A DNA stretch of 64,000 nucleotides from Prostheceraeus crozeri (lineage: Eukaryota > Platyhelminthes > Polycladida > Euryleptidae). The stretch covers positions 434,001 through 498,000 of the forward strand of contig CAJQUW010014359.1 of assembly GCA_907163375.1 (NCBI GenBank), written 5' to 3'. Below are positions 42,220 to 54,645 of the stretch, one piece after another. Both the position numbers and the translations under genes were made by a program. How positions within the stretch are numbered: position 1 is the first letter of the stretch; every line of letters starts with the position of its first letter. The notes beneath the pieces are model-generated. The model saw only the letters and a list, made by a program, of their open reading frames with translations, ran no database searches and was not told the origin of the DNA.

Positions 42220-44328
42220 GCTCCTGTGCAGGGCCCGCGGAACAATTTTTCACGAGGGGGGGGGGCATAAGATTTGTACAATACTTCATCTCAATAAGAT
42301 TGTATAGACATAAAAGATTCTGTTTATTAACAGTTTTCGCAATCACAATGTAAGCATTATTGATCTAAATCAGTATATTTATTTATTTTCTCTTTTTTTC
42401 TATCTATTTTATTATTTGATTTATGGTCATAGTGCAAAGTATAATCATGAAAGCTACTCATAAATCACAGACTTCGATAGAGGTTGAAGATGTATAAAAT
42501 TTGACGAATTGATAGACAAAATCTGTTGATCAAAGTGAACATCTTTCATGTGAAATATAACTAGTAACAATGCTCTGTTAGAAGTAATATAGTTGTATCA
42601 CATGTCTAATTGAAATTACTGCAGTTCATTGATCATCTTAAAAAAATCAATTCATTGCATAAATTTTAGTGATATCTTACTTCTCTGCTACACAATTATG
42701 CTTTATTTCCATGTTAAATGAAATGAAAGAAAAAGCAAGCAGTCTATTCAAAATTTCAATAACAAGTGCCTATAAGGGCTTTCAATATAATCTCATACTG
42801 ATCGTGATTATTATAAACAAGTGCTTGTATAACATTATATTTCGCACGGAAGAAATCATACGCGCTTGGAAGAGAACACTTTTCGTCGTTCATCTGTCTT
42901 GGAAATGAAATTGTCACATAAGTCATTCGTGTCGATGTTGTCGAGAAATGTCTTGTGAATATTGCACACTGCCAAAGCGGTAAGACGTTCCTGTCCCATG
43001 CTCCTTCTTTGCCAATCAGTCTTCGAAGGGTGCTGAACGTTCTTTCAGCACTAGCCACAGAAACAACAAATGTTAATAAGAGTTTTGCTAACCGAGTCAC
43101 CTCCGGAAAGAACAGCAGTGATGTCTCAGGACTTGATCTTAGCATCGCTAGGAATTCATCGAACGACGTCGGATTGAACTTGGTCTGCTTTGCCAGTTGG
43201 CAAAGTCTTCAGTTCATGTTGAAGGGCATCATCGTCGACTGTTGGGAAATACTCGCTTATCCCTGCTTTTTCTATTTCTCGCGCATTCTTTTCCACCTTG
43301 CATACATTGACTAAACTAAAACATTATGCATAGACATAACTAAAACGTTGTGCCACATTGAAATTTAGCTACATTTTTTATGCCGCAACTTGCACATCGA
43401 ATTGACATTCTTGCAAGGAGCATCTAGGTGTCTTCGAAAGCGTAAACTTTTGACTAATTATTTCAACATATTTAATCCTACCCTAAAGCTACCCACAAGA
43501 TGAGACGTGCCACCATCTCATGATCGGAGCTGCTGGGGCCGAGGTCTCTCACGTCGAAGTTAGTCGTAACTGCTTCCAGGAACGACATAGCGCCTGGGCT
43601 TCTGGAGCCGCTGAGGGGGTTACCCTATACCGCATTGTACCACCGATCTTGAGTGTGAAAACATCAATTTCATCATTTCATGCTGAATTTTATTTACCGT
43701 GAATTCAAGTCAAAGTGCAGAAAATCCGCTAAGCGTTTAACAAAATTTATATGTGCACGACACGATAGAAGTCAACTATGGTCTATCCTTTGATACATAC
43801 GTTATCCACCAACATTTAGGATATCTTGAGAGCGAATAGAATAGCGAGCACATGTTGTAAGCATTCCAATTGGTAAGCCACTTCACATGTGGGTGGACGG
43901 TCCATGGGTCGCACGGATTTGAAAGCACTTTGTCGACTTTCTTGCGTCAGAACTCGCAGAGTTGATGAGGAGAACATCTAATTCAAGTGCATAAAGTTGA
44001 ATATGTAATATCTCAGCAGTTGCCGGCAGCCAAAGCTGCAGTATCATAAATAAACACTTTGCGGAGGTGGTAACAATCCTTGGTTTCACATGTTTATGTG
44101 TTGATTAGCTTTCTGTCAGTGATGTAAGCGGAAATAATGCAGCGCGATAGAGGCCGTTTCATTTCTCGACTTTGTACTTAATAAAGAATTAGATTGCAAA
44201 TTATCATCAAAATGAATATTTTAACAGCTCAAATTTGAGGGGGGGCCAAACACACGTGGACCCGGCAAATTTTTCGAGGGGAGGCCAGGCCTCCCCTGGC
44301 CCCCCACTTCCGCGGCCCATGCTCCTGT
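42220..44328. mobile_element. hAT element with transposase relic
   Basis: 2,093 bp at 42228-44320 flanked by GCTCCTGT (42220-42227 and 44321-44328). Ends are GCAGGGCCCGCGGAA and, inverted, ATGGGCCGCGGAAG, with G-rich subterminal runs at both ends. It contains the decayed hAT transposase C-terminus at about 42756-43310 (minus). The 8-bp duplication and transposase remnant agree on hAT. Confidence 0.85.
42756..43310 (-). pseudogene. hAT transposase C-terminal fragment
   Basis: Minus-strand frame with FFPEVTRLAKLLLTF followed by SVASAERTFSTLRRLIG, the hAT C-terminal dimerisation signature (S-x-x-A-E-R-x-F-S-x-L). Just upstream, 43146-43310 encodes EYFPTVDDDALQ-type sequence in a related frame, separated by a stop. 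RNase H-like core motifs upstream are missing or unreadable. Truncated and dead. Confidence 0.8.
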
Positions 44329-45020
44329 CTCCTAGCTTGGATGCCCACCACTGGCTTAGAACTATAGCTACACAGTGCGATCGGTCCGGGCCGGATAAAT
44401 AAATTGCGAAATTGATCCATTCCAATTTAGACTAACATGGCTAGGTATGGCCATCAGATGTGGATTTTGAACATTATAGAGTTTGTTACAGCTTAAGAAG
44501 ATCTTCATAAGATTCAGCAATTAATCGACCACAATCCAGTTATACCATACGCATCACACATGGCAAACAGATATTCTCAATTCATTTTACTTCGGTAAAA
44601 TCCTACAGGTATTCCATTGTCATGCGTATCTTTCATTGTATTGCGACTCATCTGTGTACTCGGAGATTTGGAGTGATTTCTCCTAGGAAAATGACTCTTT
44701 CTACGCTTTTTCTCTCTTCCTTTTCTGGTCTTCCCAGACTGCTACCCAGTTGGTTGAACGTCACGCCACTGTATCCCAAACCGTGTGTCATGCGTGTGTG
44801 TCTGCGCGCTGCGATAACGCGCGCTTGTTCTCCCTTCTGTCCCAATCTCTCCGAAGACGATCCTCTCTATCTGCCAGTCTCCCTTCTTCCCAAACGTCGC
44901 ACAACTTTACCGGCATGCCTGTACGGGCCGGAGTGTACCTCAGGAAAAGGCGGGATTGCTGGGGGGCAGCGCATCGACAGGCACGCCGTCACATCTGCTC
45001 TCGACGCGTCCAGCTTCGTC
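44329..45020. promoter_or_regulatory. CpG-rich 5' region of the arrestin-domain gene
   Basis: From about 44750 the sequence becomes CpG-rich (TGCGCGCTGCGATAACGCGC near 44806) against an AT-rich background and includes GGCGGGA near 44950, an E2F/SP1-like word. No TATA box is evident. A 194-codon plus frame runs through this region, but its first 130 residues have no protein-like pattern, so I treat it as promoter and 5' UTR. Confidence 0.45.
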
Positions 45021-45150
45021 ATGGGCTGTGAGATGTCTCGTTTGTGTAACCTTCGGATTGCTCTTGACAACGGTCTTGCCGTGTATCAGCCGCGTGATTT
45101 GGTGGTTGGGACGGTGATCGCTGAAGTTACCGACGACTTAGTTGTTCATT
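45021..45150 (+). CDS. Arrestin-domain protein, first coding exon
   Basis: ATG at 45021 (or 45033), reading MSRLCNLRIALDNGLAVYQP, then a DLVVGTV strand. The pattern L-x-I-x-L-D-N-G-x-x-V-Y-x-P-x-D-x-V-x-G-x-V is the first strand pair of the arrestin N domain as in ARRDC proteins (alpha-arrestins), adaptors in receptor trafficking and ubiquitination. The exon ends at 45150 before a strong donor (GTGAGT at 45151). I could not find the second exon in the rest of the window; it may lie far downstream or have been missed. It is the first exon of a host gene whose intron would hold several of the transposons listed here, if the gene is intact. Confidence 0.65.
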
Positions 45151-47654
45151 GTGAGTATAAGTGGAGAAATAGGCCGGTTTTTGCATTTGTGGCTTTTAAA
45201 ATCTAAAATTGCACAAAATTACAAATTGACCACATTCTTTAATACCACTAAATCTCATTTGCGTCACCCATCCATGCTCTGATTGGAATCTGTAGACAGA
45301 ATTCTCACGCTATGTAAGCATCCTTCACTCTCCGAATAGTAGCCGTGGCTACTATTAAAATGTCCTATAGAGCCATGCCAATTTTGCAGAATATTAGGAG
45401 TTCTATTTTAGTACACACAATATTTATCGATGTTGAAGCTTATTATTGCAGCTATCGATTTCAAGAAAAATTAATCTTTTTTATTTCAACAACATCTGTA
45501 ATTTGCATTTCTATGGCCATGTCTGATTAATATGAGTATTATTGAATGTCTTTATCAGAGTGCTTGCCTGCCTGATCGTTATCTATTCATTGCAATTTGC
45601 GTCTAGCTCAATTCAATTTTATTCAATAGCTATTTCAATTTGGAAAAAATCAAGAAAACAGCCATCTGTCATCAACTTGTACATTTTTATTTGCTTGTCT
45701 TCACACCAGTGAATGAATGCCACGTACACCTTATCCACCCTACGGGGTGATGTTGTCATTATTCATGTTTTCACATCTCCGCATATTTTTACAGTGCAAA
45801 CTTGACATCGAATGTAATTTTTCGAGAAAAATTTCATATGCGTGCAATAATCCTTTAACATTAGTCTGAGTAACATTTAACTGATTTAGTCGATGTGGCA
45901 ATGAACACGTGGTTTTGATAAGATGAAATTCACTGCAAAATCGAAGCCTTATTTGAAAGATTAATTGAAGCAAAGGCATTCGGCAATAACTCATCAAAAA
46001 GTGGTAGAAGCAGAAAACGTCACAAGCTATTTATTCATGATTATATTCAACTGTGCCTACTCAGCGTTGGAACCGGCCGCCGACCCGTCAAATTTTGAAG
46101 ACCGGCTGGCCGGCTTAACATTACGCCAGCCGGTCGATTAATTTAACGAGACCCTTGTCGACCGTTGACGACATTCAGTCTAGAATAATTTGCTTAGTCA
46201 ATCATTACAACATTAAGTTATGTGAATGAAACATAATTTGAGAGCATCTACCACCGGTACACCAGATACAGTCTACACGTATGTTTTGTGACATGAATAT
46301 TGCAAACTGCTATTTAAACAGTTGAAAAATGATTGCTGGCAACTTATATGTGAACATGGTTCAAACCCTGCTTTATCAATTAGGTAGTTTCAAGAATCCT
46401 ATATTCCAACCTGTATGAATTTTGGAAGCATTGTGTATTCCTCAGCCTATCAATTGAAAAATTATTCCAGATCCTGAATAATTTCACTTCATGGGTTAGT
46501 TTATATAACACATGGAACTTAGAGATGCAATGAGTAATGGATTTTAATGCAACCAAGGGCCTATCACCCGAACATTTGACAGTAAATTGTGGACAATAAG
46601 ATAAGTTAACGGCACGTGATGAATTTTGATTGACGTTGTACAGGGATTGACACTCACTGAAATAAAGAAATTGATGACAACTCTGTCGAGCTCATTGTTC
46701 CAGACTCTTATACGTCAGCTAATGGTCGTCAATGTAAACTCAAAAGATCTGAATTTAAACTGTAGTGGAGAGAGTTCGCAATTGGCGCCGCAAATCACTA
46801 GAATTCCCTCACAAGTAAGGAAGTAAACCAATCACTTTAAATCACGTCTGTATGTCGCAGACAAAGCATTTGGTAACATCAGCACTCAGTCAGTGATCAA
46901 ATTGTTCATCTCAGAACTTTTATAGCTAGAAAATCTTATATTATATAATGGAACTTAGAATTTGTTGACCGCTTAAAGCTTTATTATGGAGGCGGTATGT
47001 AGATATATTATATGTAGACTACGCATATATTACGAGTATTATTGTATCAATTTTATTATCATATCAATGCCCGTTTGTGTCATTATTTGAATTGTCTGTC
47101 TTCAATTTGCTTGCGCTTGATTGACCTTGAAATGTAGCTAACATCATCATGAATTGTAAAGTGTGCCTACAACTCATTAGACTAGTAAGTATATAAATCA
47201 CTACGCATTACTACTCAAAGTTATCAAAGTGCGAATAATTGCATCGTATAATATTGTATTGCAATAGGCAACTCTCACTCATCCGGAGTACCGGTAGGCC
47301 TACCATTTGTGCATTTCATGTATTCTATGTGGAAATTCAATAAAGTCTACTGAACCTAATAATCTCTGACGATCAAAGCCTTAATCAACCGGTGCAGAGA
47401 CACCATCCACCGTCCCATCCCCGACCGGCCGGTTTTTAATACGCAGGAGAGCTCATGGCATTACATGCGAGGTACTATAGTCGAAGTTTAGTATTTACCT
47501 ACTTTATTATCAAACTTTATTTTAGTCAATCGCCAGAATATTTATGAATTACTGCTCTCACAATGGATACAGTTCAGTACATAGTTTATTACTGAATGCG
47601 TCATAAAATAAGTTGGATGTAGTGAAAAGACTAAATAGAACGTACAAAATGTTT
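45151..47654. other. Probable intron or intergenic, no supported exon
   Basis: AT-rich with no clear coding exon. CCGG-rich patches at 46056-46165 and 47380-47436 (ACCGGCCGG words), similar to one at 11596-11690, may be ends of a decayed hAT-like repeat, but no flanking duplications were found. Confidence 0.4.
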
Positions 47655-48022
47655 TTAAGCCGACTTTGTACAATGAGGTCATTTTGACTCATTATTTTTT
47701 TCCAGCATTAAAATTCGATTATTTTAATTTAATTAGACCAGGAATTTTTCTGAATCATGCTGTATTCAAGAAATTCTCAATTACTTTATGTTCATGTAGT
47801 TTGAAGATTCATCACTTGAAATAGGGCCTACATGTACATTGTACATGTACATTTGGTATAGAATATCAGTACATCTAAAATAATGATGGAATAAATTTCC
47901 CTTTTGCAAAATAAAAAATCGATTGTTCCAAGAATGTTATTATAATTATAAAAATATTTCATTATACTCTGGTTTTAGAATACGGGATCATACATATATT
48001 CTTCATGTAGTATTTAAACTTG

Positions 48023-49201
48023 TCAATCAGAAACACAATTTGAGCAGAGATGAATCGTGCGAGAGACGTGCTTTCCACAAACCCATTTTTGGCAAATGTC
48101 ACACTTGTTCGATGTTCTGTTTCGATTTGAGGAGTCACACATTTGGCAGTTTGCTCTTTTGCACGAATCTCGCCGTTGAAAGTTGTCACGATCTACCGCA
48201 CACAACGCATGGCGAACTGCAGGGTGTAAAGAGGAAGCTTCAGCGCGTTCTTGTTGGTGCCTTGAGATCAACTTTTTGCACAATTCGTAAATGAATTGGA
48301 CTCGCGTTTTTGGTTCAGAGCTGATATCACGTCATAAAATGAAAGCATTTAAAGCCGCAATGTCCAAGATATTGCAAAACACTCCAAGAGGCCACCGTCT
48401 CGACGCCATTTTGGTCGTGAAGTGACGCAACATTTGACCTACCGTGTCCACGCCTCCTTTGAATTTATTATAGTCCAAGATGATGTGAGGCTTTCTTTTC
48501 GGTGATTGGTCGACTGTATCACGAAAATTGTTCGAAGACAAGAGAACAACCACTTTCTTCCTTTTAGCAACGTAACTCACCAACACGGCATCCTTGTTTT
48601 CATGAAAAGCAAACAAGGACGAATAGAGAGGACGATCACCTTGAGTTAGTTCTTTTGGTATTTCCGTTCGATGCGATCTGATAATCCCCAAAAGCGTCAT
48701 ACCTCTAGCACGCAAAGTGCGAGCCAGTTTGAGAGATGTAAAAAAGTTGTCAGTAACCACCGTGCATCCCCTATTTCTGTAATCTTCGGTTAGTTTGAGA
48801 ACCACCGACTCACCAAGAGAGCCTTCCCTCACCTCATTCTCTTTTCCGAGATATGGATTCACAGAAAGTACGAAATGTGTGGAGGAATCGGCAGCAATCC
48901 AGAATTTTATTCCAAATTTTGAAGGTTTCTGCGGCATATATGGCAAGAATGAGCATCTGTTTCTTGATGGGAAGAGTTGTTCGTCAACCGTTATGCATTC
49001 ATGAGGCCAATAAAGGAGCGCTATGGCATCTTGAAAGAGAGTAAACACTTCCCTCACAGAGGCGAACTTGTCATTTCTGTAGCGTGCGTTCCGGGTAGAT
49101 TTATCATCGAAGCGTAAACCTCGCAAAATTGTCTTGAAGCGTTGAAATCCGTTGAAGCGTTGAAACGACACAAACGTCAGTGATACGTAGACAATGACCA
49201 T
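48023..49201 (-). pseudogene. piggyBac transposase, N-truncated, one TGA
   Basis: A DDE_Tnp_1_7-type transposase on the minus strand. Key blocks: TVDEQLFPSRNRC (D73 of the open part), VVTDNFFTS (D151), and DYNKFKGGVDTVGQ (D252), matching the three catalytic Asp of piggyBac. A fourth conserved Asp three residues after the last one (GGVDxxDQ in most relatives) is Gly here. After residue 289 a TGA (48332-48334) interrupts, then the same frame continues into a C-terminal Cys-rich domain (CQMC...CDICQKWVCGKH...CSNC) ending at 48023. The N-terminal exon(s) are not present next to it; Tc1 lies right upstream. The frame is otherwise open, so inactivation seems fairly recent. Confidence 0.85.
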
Positions 49202-49217
49202 GCCACTAACCTGTAAA

Positions 49218-50542
49218 TACAGATTGTTTCATAAAAAATGGATCACTCTTAAAAATCGCCTTAACTTCAACTTTGTCTAACTCCGCCAAACTTGAACGAA
49301 TTTCTCTGAAATTTGGAAGATATGTCAGTTGTGCTTACTAATATCATTGTTGGAAGTTTCAAGCATGAATATTGAGTTGTTTTCCTGTCATAGATAAAAA
49401 AGTAGTAGATAATTTGATCTTCATTTAGCAATGTTACACAAAATCATACCTCACTCTTATAAAATTACATTTGTTTCCTTTGTTATGTAATATGTTGTTC
49501 TACAAGTCAAAAGGTATGAAGCAAAACAAAAATAAAGAAAATCGGTCAATCAGAGCCAGTATAGCACCATTATTCATCAACAATAATGTAACTGCTGCAT
49601 GTGATTAACTGGACTTCATGTTCCATAGCTTCCTGACTTCGTTGCGCTGGTGTTGGCAGCACTCCTGATTGCTTTCAGCTAGAAATCTATCTCTTACCGG
49701 TTGAAAACAATACAAAGCACAAATGAACAATAACGAGATCGCATTCACAAAAGGCAATTCACAAAAGAGGGCTCTGGCCGTCCACGCAAAACATCCAAAC
49801 GTAGAGACCGCCTAATTTTGAGATTTGTTAAAGTTGATCCAAGTCTCTCGTTAACTGAGATGGCTGCACTAGACTTTTATACTAGACTAGACATTTACAT
49901 CGTCCCCGGGTACAAGGTGGTGCGACTCTACTGATTTGGGCTGGCATTTGGACCAATGGCCGCTCTGAACTTCACATACAGCAAGGAACCATGAATTCTG
50001 AACGCTATGTGAATGTTTTACGAATGAACATTGGCCAAATGACAGATCAACTTGGTGATCCATCGACTTGGTTATTTATGGATGATAATGCTACGTGTCA
50101 GAGGAGTAGTAGAATCAACTTATGCAAGTCTCAATTAGGGCTTAGGACATTATCTTGGCCAGCTCGTTCTCCTGATCTGAATCCCATAGAAAATGTATGG
50201 AGTATTCTAAAACGTAACGTTCGTCGTTCACTGCTACCTACAGATGGCGTATCACAACTTACGTCACTGTTAAAAAGAGAGTGGAGAAAGCTAGATCAGT
50301 CAAAAATCAACGATATCATCGAATCAATGCCTAGACGAATTGGTAATGTCATTGACAATAAGGGTAGGGCTACAAAATATCATCTTCTTAAGAACCGTTA
50401 CTGCATCATAGCTTATCAGATTATATAAGGACATTTAAATATATTAGGGACATGAAATAACATGAAAAATGCTTTCTGTATCATACTTATGTTTTATTTA
50501 GTCAAATTTTGGGATGATCCACTTTTTATGAAAAGGACTGTA
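49218..50542 (+). mobile_element. Tc1-type transposon nested in piggyBac
   Basis: 1,321 bp at 49220-50540 flanked by TA. The inverted ends are about 30 bp, with matches ATAAAAAATGGATCA at the left and its near-inverse TGATCCACTTTTTAT at the right. Contains a broken transposase (about 49750-50428, plus). It lies within the piggyBac copy just upstream of its open frame. Confidence 0.85.
49750..50428 (+). pseudogene. Tc1 transposase, decayed
   Basis: A short N-terminal remnant (SGRPRKTSKRRDR, then SLSLTEMA) is followed by a deletion and frameshift. The open part from 49991 gives NSERYVNVL, LFMDDNATCQR (second Asp) and WPARSPDLNPIENVWSILK (the SPDLNPIE box with the catalytic Glu), ending near 50428. 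The first catalytic Asp is lost in the deletion. Inactive. Confidence 0.85.
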
Positions 50543-51200
50543 CATACTTCTTCCTTGCTGACAAAATACACTTCTGAGCGTCAGTCTGTTTATATCCATC
50601 ACACAAGACAATATAGCTATACCAGTATGCAAATCTAGAAATTTACTTGTAACTTGCAATAGAAAGTTTGTTCTTGTGTCATTCTTACCTATAATAATGT
50701 AAAAAGTTTGTGCTTTTTGTGTTAGAAGCTGACGATGAAGTTCGTGTTAAGTGTTCGTGTCGTGTTGAGGCTAAATTTCCGAAGAACGCACACATCTAAT
50801 CTACAGATATTCGAAAACAGGCAGGTGAATCGTGCCTCCAAGGTTGACTGTCATCCAATCAGCGCCAGTCATCCAATCAGTGCTTAGGGACATAGAATAA
50901 TGCATAGATATCTTATTTTTTCAGTCTAGGCTGGGCATCAGCTGATTTTCAATGAAATTTTGAATGTAAAATTAGAAAATGTTAGCTTGAGTCAAAATGA
51001 CCTCATTGTCCAAAGTAAGTAAACTTTCTGGAATTCCTTTCACAGATGATATTGGGAGCTTAAAATTTTATCATTTATAATTGAGAGCACATCATGAAAT
51101 GTCAGTGAGTTTCATATGAAAAAAATGAGGATTTGTTGTTCTGTAGACATTTGAATTCCCAAATGAGTCTAAATGACCTCATTGTATGTTCTAGGGTTAA

Positions 51201-52754
51201 TAAAGTAGACATTAGGTCAAACAAAGTTAAGGTTTAGTGCTTCTCAGCATTAATCACAACATTGAGACTTTCTTTAATGTGATTATGTGCTTATAACAGT
51301 CGACTTAACAGGAAAAAAGCCAGCTTTAGACTGAAATGTTTTGCCAAAAATTTTAGGACCATTATGTAACTGTCAAGCATAGCAGGTTTTACCCTCATGT
51401 TCCCGGAGTTTTGCTGTATTCATTTATTGTATGTACTATGTATTTATGTATTCATTTGTTAGTCATTTATGCCTCTCCAAACGTGCTGTGGTTCTCAGGA
51501 GCTAGTTTTGCGCATAGCATCACTATACTAAGTGTCGCTTTCGAACAAATTTCGAAAGCTTTAATAAACTCAAGGCGTGATCCTGTTTCGTTAAATAAAC
51601 ATTTGGTCGAGTAATTACATTGTTTATGTAAATGCTACAAACACATAAACAGTTCTTAATTGAGAGGAGGGTTGTTTATTTTTTCTGTAGGACCGGCGAA
51701 TCTCGAAAATCAGGATCGTTTTCAACTGTGGTTCGAATCCGCTGAACTTTCCTTCGTAAACTTAAATGCCTATACTACGTTATTTCATCGGTATAGTTTT
51801 TGATAATTTCCGCTCTTTCAATAGTGGCTCCACAATGATTAATCAATAAAAAAAGTCTTTGATCCAACACTTTGCTTCATTTATCAATTTTTAAATAAAT
51901 ATCAAACAAAGTACTTAATAACATAGCTATTGAAATCCATCACAGAAGAATAATTGCCAATGAGATAGGGATGGGAATTCAAATCATCAATCTCTGGTTC
52001 AGAGAAGTTCTCATGAGTTTTAGGCGCACCGAGTTTAGAAAGTGTTTCAGATCGTGACCACAAGTCTTCGAACTCACGAGACTGAAAAATTTTGAAAAGT
52101 TTAACTGAATAAGGGAATCAGAAATGTTGATATCCTAAATCAGATCGAATACACAGTATTCTGATTGTAGAGAAGGGAAAGAGAAAGGATCGGAGTTATT
52201 GTTCGTGTATGGAGTGATGTGAGGACAAATTCAAGATGCAATGTTGGATGCGACGTCAATCATGAGAATGTCTCAGGATGATGGGATATTTCAGTCACGT
52301 GATACATATTCTAAGCGTGGGCAGACAGAGACATTATAAGGATTCAAAAGTTCTACCTGATAGATCCATAGATTAAGGCAGATTCATTGAGCATGATGAA
52401 ATTTTAAGTCAAGAAGTAATCAAATAGTCCATCAGCAGGTATAGTATGGTTGCTTTTCGAATTATGAAGTAGGCTTACCGACGGCGACAACTATACATGT
52501 ACGTACGTTTTATTATCTGTTGAATGAATGAGGCACGAATCTTAGTTAGTGGAGACATATAGTTCCAAGGCCATGATGCAAAACTACAGATGAGAAAATT
52601 TTAAAAGCAGTCATCTAAAAGTAGCTTTTAAAAAAAGTAAAGTAGACTTTTTGAAAGGAGTTAATGATACAGAAGACTCACAAGGCGGAAAATCGTTCCA
52701 TGATTGAGGGTTGCAGACGGTGAATCGTCATGGATGTAGACCATGATTAGAATG
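51201..52754. other. Intergenic, no supported feature
   Basis: No convincing ORF, RNA or transposon end. Confidence 0.4.
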
Positions 52755-52985
52755 CAGTGGTCAATCCTATCTGAATATCAGATGTGACTTCACTCATGCA
52801 CAGTATGAATGAAATCGGCCCAAGTCTGGACCCCTGAGGTACACCAATTGACACATGAAAAGACTGTGAGGTGGCATCACGAAATTTAAAACAAAGGTAG
52901 TGATTTTTCACGTAAGATTGAAACCAGTGATGGACAGTTTCACAAAGTCTAATGCCAATGATAGCCGTTTGAGCAGAATGTATTA
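52755..52985 (-). pseudogene. LINE reverse-transcriptase fragment
   Basis: The minus strand encodes WFQSYVKNHYLCF, then the RT block SIGVPQGSRLGPISFILC, typical of non-LTR retrotransposons of the CR1/Jockey type. Just upstream (about 52960-52985) HSAQTAII resembles the earlier HS-x-x-TAL block, but the FDxVDH block between them is missing, so there is an internal deletion. A short dead fragment. Confidence 0.75.
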
Positions 52986-53299
52986 CTGTATGTAGTATTA
53001 GTTACCTCCTTAAGTATATAATCGGCAATGATATATTTCATGTCTAAGAAGCAGCATTTCGCATAATTCATTGTGTTGATGAAGCATTGCATTCATTAGT
53101 TATATGAAATATTATATAAATCCTCTTTCCTGGATAACCGCGCAAGCAAGTCTACTCTTTTCCATATCTTCGCCCAGGAAAAGGTGCTTTCAGCCATCTT
53201 ACATCTTCCGAACAAACATTCATCAACAGACTGCTTACACATAGGCTGATGTACTCGCTCCATTCCTCATCCATCTGATGCAATCATCTCAGAGGTTGC

Positions 53300-54645
53300 A
53301 TTTCCAATCCGCTGGAAACTTGCTCAAGTGACACCAATTTCGAAGAAGGACTGAAGTGATCTTACTGACACTAGCTCCAGTCGCCCAATTTCCAATTCCC
53401 CAACGATATCTCAATTGCTTGAAAGGACTACTGCCAAGCGTGAGGACCTACCTTAATGCCCACAGTCCGTTACCACGCACTCAATCTGCTTGCAGTCCCT
53501 ACCATTTCACCGAAGCTGCGGCTCTTCATCTGCTCTCCGACATCCTGAGCTCTCTCGACAAATGAAACATTTCTCTCCTTGTTTCCCAGGATCTATCCTC
53601 AGCATCCGACAGCATTCATCACCCAGCACTCCTCCAAAGACTTAACACGACTTTCGGTTTCAGTGACACATCACTGAAGTGGTTTCACTCCTTCTTGACT
53701 GGTCGCACCCAATCTGCCGTCTCAGGTGGACATGGCTCACAAGCTGTTTAAGTGATCTCCGGGGTTCCTCAAGGCCCAGTACGCGGTCCCCTGACCCCTC
53801 CTTTTTCTCCCTCTACATATCCGACCTCTCCCGCTCCAACGAACAAATTGATCTCATTGTTTATCTGTTTGCTGATGACATTCAAGCTTGCGGTTCCTCC
53901 CGCTCACATCAAACTGACGAGTTGAGTAGACAAATTTCTTCCTGTCTCCATCTCTATGATGTGAACGTCTGGCTGAAGAGCAATCACCTACAGCTGAACG
54001 CGTCGAAGTCAAATGTGATATGGTTCTCGTCGTTTAAAGGGAAGGATCTCCCATTTGCCCCTGTATCCATCTGTGTCCATCCATCAACTCCTGTCTTCTC
54101 TCTGCGCCTCCTCGGTGTTATCTTTGATGACCCTCCTGACCTGCAACAGTCACATGTCTCGAACTATATCCACCTGCTTCGGAGTTCTGCGTCAAATAAG
54201 ATCAATTCGAAGATCTATCTCTCGTTCCCTCACTATCAAGCTTATTGTGTCACTGTTTTTTAGCAGACTCGACTATTGCATCGCTTCCTTGGCGGGCATA
54301 CATTAGTCTACGCTGGGACGCTTACAGAATGTAATCCATGTCGCTGCCGTCTGGTAGATTCTCTGTCACGTTACTACGACATCTCACCCTCACTAAAAGT
54401 ACTTCGTTGGCTCCCTATTGAAGATCGCATTCAGTGCAGACTTCCCTCTCTAGTTATCTGTGCCTTCATAACCGTGCTTCCTCGTACCTCGCTGATCGCC
54501 TTGACTTCGCATTCAACTCCTTCACACATCCACTCGCCCCCGCTCCTCCTTCTCACTGAAACTCATCTCACCTATATCCCGTGGCCGCACTCTTGTTTAC
54601 TATCATTTTCGATTACATTCAATAACGGCAATAACATGCAATAAC
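53300..54645 (+). pseudogene. LINE (CR1-like) reverse transcriptase, degenerate
   Basis: Spread over at least three frames: SRPISNSPTISQLLER (RPIS block), KWFHSFLTGRTQSAV, GVPQGPVRGP, then YLFADDIQACG (the YxDD active site in its LFADD form), NHLQLNASKSNVIWF and RLLGVIFD, followed by the C-terminal region with NRASSYLADRL. Several frameshifts and stops (for example TGA near 53562 and TAA near 53748). A dead non-LTR retrotransposon copy, probably CR1 superfamily, with no EN domain visible upstream. Confidence 0.85.

Larger units (their letters stand above)
47655..51200. mobile_element. piggyBac element with TTAA ends, split by Tc1
   Basis: 3,538 bp at 47659-51196 between TTAA tetramers (47655-47658 and 51197-51200). 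Both ends share TACAATGAGGTCATTT in inverse orientation, and the right end reads CCCTAGAACA from the TTAA inward, the piggyBac-style CCC/GGG terminus. An extra inverted copy of GTCAAAATGACCTCATTG lies subterminally near 50990. Inside is a minus-strand transposase relic (48023-49201) and a nested Tc1 (49220-50540). CCAAT-rich sequence at about 50860-50885 (two GATTGGATGAC on the minus strand) may be its promoter. Confidence 0.85.

Noticed and set aside
44622..45020. N-terminal 130 residues of the 194-codon plus frame
   Set aside because: CpG-rich 5' region read through by chance; only the part from 45021 shows the arrestin pattern.
34936..49201. The piggyBac N-terminal block at 34.9-35.3 kb and the core at 48-49 kb as one split gene
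   Set aside because: Both are on the minus strand, but the N-terminal piece lies downstream of the core in transcription order. The 34.9-kb locus has its own C-terminal exon, and the 48-kb copy has its own TTAA ends.
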